Source of the DNA: Thecamonas trahens ATCC 50062
Lineage: Eukaryota > Apusozoa > Apusomonadida > Apusomonadidae
Reading direction: 5' to 3'
NCBI RefSeq assembly: GCF_000142905.1
Contig: NW_013657673.1
Location: 510 to 64,509 of the forward strand
DNA length: 64,000 nucleotides
A model generated the notes under the pieces. It did no database searches. It worked only from the letters and a program-made list of their open reading frames with translations, and was not told the DNA's origin. Of this stretch, positions 20,649-30,252 are shown in pieces. Position numbers and translations under genes: made by a program. How positions within the stretch are numbered: the first letter of the stretch is position 1; each line of letters opens with the position of its first letter.

Positions 20649-20849
20649 TTGGCCTTGGATCGGTAGCGTTGTCGATCAATCGTCGACCAGAAGCCGTCCA
20701 GGCGAGCCGCAGCTAAAGTAAAGCTAGCTGAAGTGAACGCAAGAATAGACCACAGTCTGTTGCCTGCCGCCTGCTGCCCGCGCTCCTCTCGCCACACACC
20801 ACTCCCACCGCGCCCACGCAACACCACTCTCGCCACACGTTGGTACACC

Positions 20850-23292
20850 ATGCGACTTGCGCTCGGGGCCAAGTCGTTCTTCGCCAACCCACCGCCCGCC
20901 ACCTCGGCCTCGCACACCACGCCGACGCTGGTCGTCCTCTCGCGGTTCCACTCGCTCGCCCCGCTGCGCCACCCGCACCTCGCGGCGCTGCTCTCGCTCG
21001 CCCGCGGCCGACATGAACGGCTGACTCTTGTCTCTGAGTATGCCACGTCCACCCTGGATGGATGCCTGGAGGCGTACGCGGGCGATGCGGCAAAGTGCGC
21101 CTGTGCCTGTGTCCAACTTATTGATGCACTGGCTTGTCTCGAGGCGCGGGGTGTGGCCGGCATCAATCTCGCTCCACGCGCCGTCCTCACACTCGGAGAC
21201 TCGGTGCTCAAGATCGCCGACTATGCCATGGCCCATATCACCGATAATGGCGCGCTCGTCGACTTTGATGTCGTTGACCCGCGGCTTGCCCCGCCCGAAG
21301 GCCTAGACGTGATCTCGCCAAAGGCGGACGTTTGGGCGCTCGGCCTTGTTCTCGCTGCGCTTTGGCTCGGCACTGAGTGGCAGCTGAGTCTCAGTGATGA
21401 GGCCGAGCCGGTCGAGGCGCAAATAGCTACCCTCATAGAGCCAATGCCGCCGCTGATGGCGAGTTTTGTGGCGCTGGCGCTGGCGGTCGACGTCGAGGCA
21501 CGGCCGCTCGCCTCGGAGCTGCTGTCGCACCCGTGGCTGGCCGGTGGGACCAATCCGAGCGGCGGATGGATTTGGGCTCCTCAGCCTGTCGTGCGCTCGC
21601 TCCACCTCCCGCCGCTCGACGAGGTGCTCGATGACGCGTCGCTCGACGACATCCTCGCATACTTTCCCATCGAGCACGTGCTGACTTTTGGCGGCTGATG
21701 GGCGGCGACGAGGCAAGCGTCACAGCCGACGCGCCGGCGTCTAAGCTTCCATCGATCGCGCGTGTGCCTCGGATTGTGCGTCTCGCGGCGACGCCGAGCA
21801 CAGCCCGGGTGGCGTCGGCGGCGGCGGCGGCGTACTCGGCCGAGCTCCACATCATCGAACTTGACGGCCTTGCGCGCCGGCTCACCGAAGGTCTGGCGCG
21901 ATTCAAGGCGTCGTGCGAGACCCAGGCCGAGAACGGCGAGACCTACATGTTCGGCTCGCCGTATCTCGCCGCGTCAGCCATGCTTGTGCAGGCCGACGAC
22001 GGGTCCGCCTTTGAGCCTGCCGCCGTCCCGCTCGTCATCCGAGAAGCCGACCTCGACTACCAGCTCGCGCGCATCTTTGTCTTTACTCGCATTCTCCGCG
22101 ACATGCCGCACTCGCGGGTGGAACTCCTTGCCGAGGCGCGCATCGACGTTCCGCCGCTGCTCCGCGGCGAGATCTGGGCCGCCATTCTCGGCCTCGGCGC
22201 GCCGCACGCCGTTGCAGCTCACTATCACAGCGTCGACAAGGTCTCGCCGCACGTGTCGGACCACCAGATTGCGGTCGACTGCCGCGATGCCACCAGTACG
22301 ACGACATGCTTGCCACGCCGCTTGGACACGCCAAGCTCACCCGGGTCATCAAGCGGTGGACAGCCGGCCACTCGGTCATGGTCTACTGGCAGGGCCTTGA
22401 CTCGGTCGCGGCTCCGTTTGTGCGGCTCCTTTTCCACGACGAAGCCCTCGCTTACGGCTGCCTCGAGGCAGTCATCAACAAGCACCTCGCCGACTTTTTC
22501 GTCGAAGACAACTCGGTCATCATGCGCAAGAGCCTTGCCGCGTTCTCCGCGCTGATGGCGTTCCACTTTCCGCGTGTCGCCGCTCACCTCCTCACCATGG
22601 ACTTTCGGCCCGAGCTCTACGCCATTCCCTGGTTTCTCACCCTCTTTGCGCACGTCTTTCCCATCGACTCGCTGGTTGTTCTCTGGGACACCCTCCTCCT
22701 CGGCCACACCTCGCTCAAGTTCTTTGTGGCGCTTGCGCTTGTCGAGCAAATGCAATCACTCCTCGTCTCGGCCGACTTTTCGGTCTGCATCCTTGCCTTT
22801 TCCGAGCTGCCCAACGTTGACTTTGAGCTCGCAGTAACGGCTGCCAAGCGGCTTTTTGCCGCCACTCCGCCGTCGATCCGCAAGCTTCAGCTCTCGCCTG
22901 TCGCGCATCTGGACGATCCAGTCGAACCCGAGTGGTCGCCGCGCATTGCGCCTGCTGATGTCCTCGCTGCGCTGCGCGCGAGTCCGCGCCGCGCCTGCGT
23001 TCTCGACATTCGCCTTCGTGAGCACATAGTCCGCGACGGCGGCACCCTCCAGTCGGCCGTCGTCATTCCGTATCCCGAGGTCGAGGTCGAGCCGTCGCGG
23101 CTCCTCGACGAGCTTCCACCCACCGTCGACGGGCAGGGCGTCCGGATCGTGGCCATTGTGGCGTCGGCTCCGGATCACGCCACCAACGTTGCGCAGGCGC
23201 TTGTAGCTGCCGGTCTCGCCCATGTTGCCATTGTTGACGGCGGCTGGGAGGCGCTCGCAGCGCAGCGCAAGGCGCGGTCCGCGCAAGCGTAG
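20850..23292 (+). CDS. TBCK: TBCK: pseudokinase-TBC-rhodanese protein
   Basis: TBCK is a FERRY-complex/mTOR-linked trafficking protein. All three modules are present. (1) Kinase-like domain: RHERLTLVSEYATSTLDG, then INLAPRAVL where an active kinase has the HRD loop, and KIADYAM instead of DFG, so it is a pseudokinase. (2) TBC RabGAP-like domain: READLDYQLARIFVF, RIDVPPLLRGEIWAAILGL, RCHQYDDML, VYWQGLDSVAAPFV, ALAYGCLEAVI, LYAIPWFLTLFAHVFPI and LVVLWDTLLLG. (3) C-terminal rhodanese-like domain: RACVLDIRLREHIVRDG and VAIVDGGWEAL. Two breaks are repaired by one base each: T run 21686-21689 (HVLTF to WRLMGGDE) and CC at 22282-22283 (IAVDC to PRCHQYDD). Corrected, it is 814 aa. Confidence 0.95.
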
Positions 23293-23330
23293 CTGCTTCT
23301 ACAAGGCAACTTCCGTAAAGTGTATGGCGT

Positions 23331-26132
23331 TTACTTCCACGCGTGGCGGACATTCCGACTCCCGTCACGGCTCTTTCCGCGCGACGCCGCAGTGCCGCTG
23401 AGATAGCCCGGGGTGCGATCGCGCTCGCGGCCGCGGCCGCGCTCGCGGCCATGACGAGGATGACCACCACGGCCTTCAGTCCGCGACGGCTTGTCGGTCT
23501 GCGAACTTGATCGCGACCGCCGCCGCACGCGCTGGCGCACCGGCTGCCTCTCGTTATGCCGGCCCTGGCGAGCGCCGTGTGAGCCGTGGCTCTCGTCGCC
23601 GCGCCGACTGCTGCGTGACTTCTTGGGCGACTGCGGGAGTTGCGACTGCAGCTGCGACATTTTGGACTGTAGCATACCAATCTGAGCCTGGACCGAGGTA
23701 GATGCATCAGTATCGTGCTCGTGCTCGTACTCGGACTCGTCGGACGAGCTCACGTCGGCGTCGGCGTCGGCTCCGGCTCCAGCACTTGTACCGGCAGCCT
23801 GCGTCGCCAAAAACGTGTCGAACATCGACGAGACCCGCTGCGAGACTTCGGCCACAATGTTGTCGCGGGCGCTGGTGGCCTCGGTGTCCTTGGACGCCTC
23901 CTCCTCAAAGCCGCGGACAACACGCGCAAAGGCGGCGTCAATCTCGGACGCGCGTGCGTTCTTGGTCGCAATGGCAGCCTTGATGGCAGCAACGTTGTTG
24001 TCGGCGGAAGCGCCGAGCGGAGCAGGCGCAGAGCTGCCGCGATCGGGCGTGGCGGCGTGGACCGGCGACGGCGGGAGCGGGGTCGGCTCAGGCTGGCGCG
24101 CCAGTGGCGACGGTAGCGAGTCGGCAAGTGAGCGCCGGTAAGCCTCTAGCTTGGCCTGCTGCGAGGAGACAAGGCTGTTGAGCTGGCCGTGGTGGTCCTG
24201 GATGAGGGTCTCGATGTTGCCGCGGAGCTCGTCGATGGTGGCGTAGGCGGCGGCAAGCTTGGCCGACGTTGCCCGCGACGCCTCCTTGGCCGACACCAGC
24301 TGGCTCTCCAGCACGCTGTTGGCCTGCTTGGTGTGCTCGAGTACGAGTGCAAGCTCCTTGTTGGCCGCCTGAAGCTTGGCAACCTTGTCGCGAAGCGCCA
24401 TCTTGGTCGACGCGCGATCGGCCTCGTCAGCTGAGTAAGACGCCAGGATGTCCGAGATCTGGCTCTGCATCCCGTCAAGCTGCTCGGCAAAGCGGAGCTC
24501 GGCTGCGGCCAGTCGCTCGCGCTCGTCCGCCAACGCGGCTTCATAGTCGTCAGCCTCGCGGGCGGCGTCGTTGCGAAGCTCGGCAACGTATGCGTTGTGC
24601 TCCTCGCGGAGCGCTGTGAGCTTGGCTTCAGCATCGACCTGTGCCTGCGCCACGCGGGCCTCGGCCTCGCGGACCGCTTTTTCGAGCGCAGCCTCGCCGC
24701 GGGCGGCCTCTTCGGCAACAGCGGCGGAGAGCGCAGCCCTGCCCGCCTCGGCTGCCGACGTCACGTCCTGCTCGGCCTGGGCGCGGGCAGCGAGCGCGGC
24801 CGCGTGGGCATCCTTGAGCGCGTCGTACTCGTTCTGAAGTGCAGCGAGCGAAGCTTCGAGGAGCGAGACGCGCTTGGAAGCGCCCGACGCACGTGAGCGC
24901 TCTTCCTGAAGCAGCGCGGTCACCGACGCATTGTTCTTCCGCCACTCGGCCTCGAGCTCGTCGCGGGCGACGTTCCACGCCGCACGCTCGTCATTGGCCG
25001 CCGCCCGCAGCTCGGCGGTCTCGTCCTTGAGCTTGTCGATGTTCTCGAGCGCTGCGTCGTACTTGGCGTGCAGCGCGTCACGGGCGTCGACCGCCCGCTG
25101 CGCCTGAGCCTGCGCCTCGGAGAGCTGCAGCCGCAACTCACGCTCGGCCGACGCCGCCTTTTGCTCGGCAAACAGGGCTTCCTTGCGCTCGGCGGTGAGC
25201 TTCTCGACCGTCTGCGCGAGGTCAGCCTCGAGCTGCGAGCGAAGCGCAGCAGCGTCGGTGGCCTTAGAGCCGGCGGCAGCCTCGGCGGCGGCGAGCTTCT
25301 CGCGGAGTGCGGCAATGGTCTGGGTGTGGGTGAGCGAGCGGTCCTGGTGGAAGGCGCGCTCCGACTCGAGCGTGGCCTTTGTCTGGGCGAGTGCGGCCTC
25401 GAGGCGCGCAATCTCGCTGGCGGCGGCCGCTGACCCGTCGGTGCTCTCCAGTGCCGATCGCTGCAAGTACGAGATCATGGCGTCCTTCTCGGCCAGCGCA
25501 GCCTCGAGGGCGGCGACGCTCTCGTTGGCCTTGACCGTCGTCATCTGGACGGCATGCTGCGAGCGTGCCTCCCGAGCCGCCGACGCCCGAAGCTCCGACT
25601 CGAATGCAGCCTCTTGCTCGTCGAGCTTGGCCTCATACTGCGCCGCGGTCGAGTCGAGCGTAGTCGAGAGGTTGAGGATGGTCTTTTGCAGTGCGCCGGA
25701 GGTCCGCGCGGCCTCGGACGTCAGCTCTGCTGCCAGCGATGGCGAACGAGAAGCATAGCTCGTCGCGCCGAGGCTCAGGCCCGACCCGTTGAGCACCCGA
25801 ACCGAGTCGCCGGCGGTATTTGCTGCCGCGCCCGCCTTGCCTGTCGCCGCCGCCAGCTTGTCCTTCTCCCTCTCCAGCGTTGCCAGATACGCCTCGCGCA
25901 TGATCGACTCTGACCGAGAACCCGAGCCATCAGTCCGGCCTCCCAGCCGACTAGCAGCCAGCGATGCGCCGGCCATGGCCTCGCCACCACCAGAGAGCGA
26001 CGACCTGGGTCCGGCGGCCTCGGTGGCGGTGCCGAAGGAGAGCTTGGCGGCAGGTGACGCTGCGAGCTCCTGCTGTGTGCGAGCACGAATACGCTCCATC
26101 ATACGCTTCACCATAACAGACGGAGAGTCCAT
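23331..26132 (-). CDS. Long coiled-coil protein with basic Arg/Ser-rich C-terminus
   Basis: This intact 933-aa frame has no break. Residues 1-150 are low complexity with short basic stretches (VKRMMERIRARTQQELA). About 160-650 are dense Ala/Glu/Lys heptads predicted as coiled coil (for example ALAEKDAMISYLQRSALE and KLEAYRRSLADSL). A Pro-rich hinge near 680 precedes a helical segment and acidic Ser stretch (SSDESEYEHEHD). The tail has IGMLQSKMSQLQSQLPQ, then Arg/Ser/Gly-rich sequence (RQRVRRRSRSSS). I do not recognise the family; golgin, centrosomal or cytoskeletal scaffold are possible. Tail-to-tail with TBCK (38 bases). The start is chosen at MDSPSVMVKRM; it is divergent from the cystathionine beta-lyase gene across a minisatellite. 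Confidence 0.75.
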   Translation of the reverse strand: MDSPSVMVKRMMERIRARTQQELAASPAAKLSFGTATEAAGPRSSLSGGGEAMAGASLAASRLGGRTDGSGSRSESIMREAYLATLEREKDKLAAATGKAGAAANTAGDSVRVLNGSGLSLGATSYASRSPSLAAELTSEAARTSGALQKTILNLSTTLDSTAAQYEAKLDEQEAAFESELRASAAREARSQHAVQMTTVKANESVAALEAALAEKDAMISYLQRSALESTDGSAAAASEIARLEAALAQTKATLESERAFHQDRSLTHTQTIAALREKLAAAEAAAGSKATDAAALRSQLEADLAQTVEKLTAERKEALFAEQKAASAERELRLQLSEAQAQAQRAVDARDALHAKYDAALENIDKLKDETAELRAAANDERAAWNVARDELEAEWRKNNASVTALLQEERSRASGASKRVSLLEASLAALQNEYDALKDAHAAALAARAQAEQDVTSAAEAGRAALSAAVAEEAARGEAALEKAVREAEARVAQAQVDAEAKLTALREEHNAYVAELRNDAAREADDYEAALADERERLAAAELRFAEQLDGMQSQISDILASYSADEADRASTKMALRDKVAKLQAANKELALVLEHTKQANSVLESQLVSAKEASRATSAKLAAAYATIDELRGNIETLIQDHHGQLNSLVSSQQAKLEAYRRSLADSLPSPLARQPEPTPLPPSPVHAATPDRGSSAPAPLGASADNNVAAIKAAIATKNARASEIDAAFARVVRGFEEEASKDTEATSARDNIVAEVSQRVSSMFDTFLATQAAGTSAGAGADADADVSSSDESEYEHEHDTDASTSVQAQIGMLQSKMSQLQSQLPQSPKKSRSSRRGDESHGSHGARQGRHNERQPVRQRVRRRSRSSSQTDKPSRTEGRGGHPRHGRERGRGRERDRTPGYLSGTAASRGKSRDGSRNVRHAWK

Positions 26133-27218
26133 GGTGAAGGATGTTTGTGGGGGGGAGGGGGGGGGGAGGGGGAGGGGGGAGGTGGAGAGGTGCCCGTGCC
26201 CGATGCCGGTGCGGGTGGCGACAGCTTGGCGCCAAACTTTGGTCGGCCAACGAACGGTTGAATGCCAACACTAGGAAGGAGGGAGCCGGTGGCTGGCGAC
26301 GGGAGCCGACGGCTGGCGACGGGAGCCAATGGCTGGCGACGGGAGCCAATGGCTGGCGACGGGAGCCGATGGCTGGCGACGGGAGCCGATGGCTGGCGAC
26401 GGGAACCAATGGCTGGCGACGGGAGCCGATGGCTGGCGACGGGAGCCGACGGCAGGCGACGGGAACCAATGGCTGGCGACGGGGGCCGATGGCTGGCGAC
26501 GGGGGCCGATGGCTGGCGACGGGAGCCGACGGCTGGCGACGGGAGCCGATGGCTGGCGGCAGGCACCGACGGCAGGCAACGGGAGCCGATGGCTGGCGAC
26601 GGGAGCCGATGGCTGGCGACGGGAGCCGACGGCAGGCGACGGGAACCAATGGCTGGCGACGGGGGCCGATGGCTGGCGACGGGGGCCGATGGCTGGCGAC
26701 GGGAGCCGACGGCTGGCGACGGGAGCCGATGGCTGGCGGCAGGCACCGACGGCAGGCAACGGGAGCCGATGGCTGGCGACGGGAGCCGACGGCTGGCGAC
26801 GGGAGCCGACGGCAGGCGACGGGAACCAATGGCTGGCGACGGGGGCCGATGGCTGGCGACGGGGGCCGATGGCTGGCGACGGGGGCCGATGGCTGGCGAC
26901 GGGAGCCGACGGCTGGCGACGGGAGCCGATGGCTGGCGACGGGAGCCGACGGCTGGCGACGGGAGCCGATGGCTGGCGGCAGGCACCGACGGCAGGCAAC
27001 GGGAGCCAGTGGAGAAATGATCGGTTGCCTAAAGGGAAGATGTTGCTGATGGGATGGTCTGTGGTGGTCATCGACGTCGCGCGGCGGCGAGGTACTTGGC
27101 GAGCGAGTCTGAACCTCGCATCGATGGCGATGGCAATGGCAATGGCAGACGATGCGAAGACTACATCTCCGCCGCTGCCATCGCCATCCATGGCTGTGGC
27201 AGAAGCCGTGACGTGGGA
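26133..27218. other. Divergent intergenic region dominated by a minisatellite
   Basis: The flanks are a G-rich tract (26149-26185) and a short unique stretch (27011-27218). The central 730 bases are the 20-bp repeat listed separately. Frames through it are open in all six phases only because of the repeat. Confidence 0.7.
26281..27010. repeat. 20-bp minisatellite, about 36 units, with a 180-bp higher-order period
   Basis: The unit reads GGGAGCCGATGGCTGGCGAC. Variants swap GGGAACCAAT, GGGGGCCGAT and GGGAGCCGAC, plus an indel-free GGCAGGCACCGAC-type variant. Blocks starting at 26461, 26641 and 26821 are near-identical 180-base (nine-unit) copies, so the array grew by unequal exchange at two scales. 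It sits between the divergent starts at 26132 and 27219. Confidence 0.97.
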
Positions 27219-28985
27219 ATGACGAGCCTGAGAGCCAATTCGGCGACTCAGGCCCCGACCACCAGCACCAGCAGACTCTTCTCACTCGAGCACAGGATGG
27301 AGCGGCACGTGGTGACAGGCAGCCAAGCTGCGGTCAAGTACTGGCTCGCAGACCACACGACATGTTCAGAGTCCGAGGCTGGTGTGTACTGGCTGGTGCC
27401 GGCTACCACCGCCTATCCAGCTGCCAAGGCTGAGACTGAGGCTGAGGCTGACCGAGTCATCGTCATGGACAACTCGGCGGCGTGCAGCGAGGCGATGGCA
27501 GCGGTCAAAGACGGAGCGGCTGTGGTGGTGTACGATGTGGATCGGGTGCTAGCGTGTGCGCATGCGGCAGGCGGAAGGCTGTTCGCGGACGTCATCCGGG
27601 TCTGTACCGCGGCGTCGACGCTTGTCCTCGCCTTTGAGCCCGCGACGGCGAGGAGCGTGGCCGGCGACACGCTGGTGGCGACGTTGGCAGGCGGGATCGA
27701 GGGCGTGGAGGTGAGCGACGACGATGTGCAAAGCAGCATGGGCATCGGGACGGTGGTAGGCGCGCAGGTGGCCGCGTGGCGGGTCGAGACGCTGCTGATT
27801 GCGCCCTCGGCGGCGCCGGGCGATCCGTGGCAGCCGTGCGCACCGCCGCTGTACCAAACGGCGACGTTTGTGCAGCCGGGCGCGCGGGTCAACGGCCCGT
27901 ACGACTATACCCGGTCAGGAAATCCGACGCGGACTGCGGTGCAGGAGGCACTGCGCCGGCTCATTGCCCGAGCGTCCGGGCTGGACGCGTCGAGCGTCGC
28001 TGTCTTTGCGCTGAGCACGGGCATGGCGGCGCTCTCGGCTGTGGTCAACCTTGTGCCGCCGGGCGCGACCGTGGTGGCGTGCGACGATCTCTACGGCGGC
28101 ATGCATCGGCTGCTGACCCAGGTCGCAAGCCCGCACGCCGGCATCAAGACTGAGTTTGCGCGGGTGAGCGACGCCGACGCGCTGCGGGCGCGCCTCACTG
28201 AGCTCGCCGCCGACGGCCACGACGTCCGCCTCGTCCACATCGAGTCGCCGTCGAATCCGTTGCTACACATTGCTGACATTGCGGCGGTGGCCGCGGTCGT
28301 CCACGACGCCGGCGCCCTGCTCTCGGTCGACAACACCATGATGACCCCGCTGGGGCAGGCGCCGCTGGCACTCGGCGCCGACATTGTTGTCCACTCGGCA
28401 ACAAAGTACCTGTGCGGCCATGCCGACGTCATGGCCGGCGTGGTGGCAGTCAACACCGCAGCAGCACCTTGCGCGGCGGACACTCTCAAGTTTCTGGTCA
28501 ACGCTCAGGGCTCAGGCCTTGCTCCCATGGACTGCTGGCTAATGCACCGCTCGCTCAAGACGCTGCGGGTGCGGACAGCAGCAGCTGTGGCGGCCGGCGC
28601 CAAGATTGAGGCTTTTCTCGCCTCGGCCCCGTGGGTCACCGCTCTACACTCGGCACGCGGCTCGGCGGTTCACGCCGCGCAAGCCGCCTGGATCCCGCCG
28701 GTCTTCTCGTTTGAGACCGGCGACGTCGAGTTCTCCGCCCGCCTCCTCAAGGCTTGCCGCGTCTTCAAGATCTCGGTCTCATTTGGCTCGGTCGCCTCGG
28801 TCATCGAGCTTCCTGCCGCCTTTTCGCACGCCTCCATTTCTCCCGACGCCCGCACGCTGCCGCAGGACCTGGTCCGCCTCTCAGTCGGCCTCGAGCACCC
28901 GGACGATCTCATTGCCGACCTCGCCGCCGCTGCCGCTCTAGCTGCCGCCCGGTCGCCTCTCCCGGCTCGCCCGGTGCCGTCCTGA
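27219..28985 (+). CDS. Cystathionine beta-lyase/gamma-synthase-type PLP enzyme with novel N-terminal region
   Basis: Trans-sulfuration enzyme of the Cys/Met-metabolism PLP family. Core motifs: PLYQTATFVQPGA, YDYTRSGNPTR (PLP phosphate and substrate binding), ALSTGMAALSAVVNL, CDDLYGGMHRLL, HIESPSNPLLHI, SVDNTMMTPLGQ and VVHSATKYLCGHADVMAG with the Schiff-base Lys, then the C-terminal domain ending SVGLEHPDDLIADL. The order and the YTRSGNPTR motif are closest to plant and bacterial cystathionine beta-lyase, but substrate preference cannot be settled by eye. The first roughly 190 residues precede the catalytic fold and are not typical of the family (see findings). 588 aa from ATG 27219. No frame break. 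Confidence 0.88.
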   Translation: MTSLRANSATQAPTTSTSRLFSLEHRMERHVVTGSQAAVKYWLADHTTCSESEAGVYWLVPATTAYPAAKAETEAEADRVIVMDNSAACSEAMAAVKDGAAVVVYDVDRVLACAHAAGGRLFADVIRVCTAASTLVLAFEPATARSVAGDTLVATLAGGIEGVEVSDDDVQSSMGIGTVVGAQVAAWRVETLLIAPSAAPGDPWQPCAPPLYQTATFVQPGARVNGPYDYTRSGNPTRTAVQEALRRLIARASGLDASSVAVFALSTGMAALSAVVNLVPPGATVVACDDLYGGMHRLLTQVASPHAGIKTEFARVSDADALRARLTELAADGHDVRLVHIESPSNPLLHIADIAAVAAVVHDAGALLSVDNTMMTPLGQAPLALGADIVVHSATKYLCGHADVMAGVVAVNTAAAPCAADTLKFLVNAQGSGLAPMDCWLMHRSLKTLRVRTAAAVAAGAKIEAFLASAPWVTALHSARGSAVHAAQAAWIPPVFSFETGDVEFSARLLKACRVFKISVSFGSVASVIELPAAFSHASISPDARTLPQDLVRLSVGLEHPDDLIADLAAAAALAAARSPLPARPVPS

Positions 28986-29287
28986 GCCCCGATCTAGGCT
29001 GAACCCCGCTTGAGCCTAGCAAGAGTACATCAAGACCACAACACATACCCCGCCATCAATCAAACTTCCCCTGCCCGGCTCCTTTCCCCCACGCGCGCTC
29101 GTAGCAACCTGCATCGAGGTGAGAGAGAGAAAAAAAAAACTCCGCTCGCGCGCCAATGCGACTCGCAGCGACAATGCCCAAAAGCGACCATCGACGACCG
29201 ACAAAGGCAAAGAGGGGGGGAGGGAGGGAGGGAGGCTAGGGGAGGCACAGGCGTACGACACAACACTCGACCAAACTCAAGTCAAGT
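28986..29287. other. Short intergenic region before the SR protein gene
   Basis: An A run (29126-29136) and a GGGA-rich run (29212-29240) just upstream of the SR gene start are the only features. No gene is seen. Confidence 0.5.
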
Positions 29288-30184
29288 ATGTCCCAAGCAC
29301 GGCACCCCAAGCGCCTCCATGTGTCTGGCCTCTCTGACGAGGTCCGCATGGACGACATGCACAACATCTACGGTCGGTACGGACGGGTGGTGGACGTGTG
29401 CCTCAAGCGTGGCTTTGCCTTTGTCGAGTTTGAGACTCGTGGCCAAGCGCTGGACGCTATCGAGGCTACCGACAACCTCCCTGTCTTTGGTCGGCCCATT
29501 CGTGTTGACTTTGCCAACGACCGGAGGGGCTTTGGTGCTGCTGGTCGCGTCGGCCCGCCCGGTGGTGGTGGACACGGCATGCCGCCGCCGCGTGAGCGAG
29601 GTGGTCGCGCTCCGCAGGGGCCCAAGTTCCCTGTGCTGGTCGAGGGCATTGCCCCGCGCACCTCGTGGCAGGATCTGAAGGACTTTGCTCGCTCTATTGC
29701 CGAGCCGGGCTTTGCCAACGTCTTCTCCGACGCACAGGGTCCGTTTGGCATCATCGAGTTCCGCTCCATGGAGGACGCCGCCGACGCCGTCATGCGGCTC
29801 AACGAGACTGAGATCAACGGCGACCGCGTCACCGTCCGCTTCGAAAAGTCCATCCGCGAAGAGGGCGAGGCCTTTGTCGACCGCTACATGGCGAACCCGC
29901 CGCCGCCGCCGGTTGACTCTGCCCCGGCCGGCGACGCGTACCGCGAGCGCCGCTCGCCGCCGCGCGCCTCGTACGACGACCGCCGCCACAGCCGCGAGCG
30001 CTCCCGCTCTCGCTCGCACGGCCCGGCTCGCTCGCGCTCCCGCGAGCGCGACAACGACTACCAGCCCATCACCGATGCCGAACGCGCTACCGCCGCCGAG
30101 AAGATCGCCGCTGACGCCGAGCCCGTGCCGCCGCAGGACCAGGACGTGCCGCCGCAGGACCAGGACGCGCCGCCGCAGGAGTAA
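29288..30184 (+). CDS. SR splicing factor with two RRMs (SRSF1/4/5/6-like)
   Basis: 298 aa. RRM1: KRLHVSGLSDEVRMDDMHNI (RNP2-like), GRYGRVVDVCL, RGFAFVEFETRGQALDAIEA (RNP1) and RPIRVDFANDRRG. A Gly/Pro hinge leads to the second, pseudo-RRM: FPVLVEGIAPRTSWQDLKDF, carrying the SWQDLKD signature diagnostic of classical SR proteins, then GPFGIIEFRSMEDAADAVMR. The C-terminus is a modest RS domain (RERSRSRSHGPARSRSRE) followed by an acidic tail and two to three PPQDQD repeats. It acts in the nucleus, promoting exon recognition. It starts at 29288 and has no visible intron or frame break. Confidence 0.93.
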   Translation: MSQARHPKRLHVSGLSDEVRMDDMHNIYGRYGRVVDVCLKRGFAFVEFETRGQALDAIEATDNLPVFGRPIRVDFANDRRGFGAAGRVGPPGGGGHGMPPPRERGGRAPQGPKFPVLVEGIAPRTSWQDLKDFARSIAEPGFANVFSDAQGPFGIIEFRSMEDAADAVMRLNETEINGDRVTVRFEKSIREEGEAFVDRYMANPPPPPVDSAPAGDAYRERRSPPRASYDDRRHSRERSRSRSHGPARSRSRERDNDYQPITDAERATAAEKIAADAEPVPPQDQDVPPQDQDAPPQE

Positions 30185-30252
30185 GCCGAACTCAAAGCCC
30201 AAGACGAGGCCGACGACGACAACATCCGAATACATTTTTACCGAGGAGAGAC

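Noticed and set aside
21698-23292. A separate TBC-rhodanese gene starting at ATG 21698
   Set aside because: Adding one T at 21686-21689 gives the TBCK-typical linker (WRLMGGDE) and joins it to the pseudokinase.
23491-25913. Plus-strand frames of 60-190 codons opposite the coiled-coil gene
   Set aside because: They are antisense shadows of a GC3-rich coiled-coil gene; composition is Arg/Ala/Ser from complementary codons.
26281-27010. Possible CRISPR array
   Set aside because: Repeats are directly adjacent 20-mers without unique spacers, in a eukaryotic genome.
25951-27285. Six long overlapping reading frames (240-440 codons) through 26.1-27.2 kb on both strands
   Set aside because: They exist only because the 20-bp minisatellite has no stop codons in any phase; the products are mirror-like Arg/Ala/Pro or Gly/Asp/Trp repeats with no unique domain.
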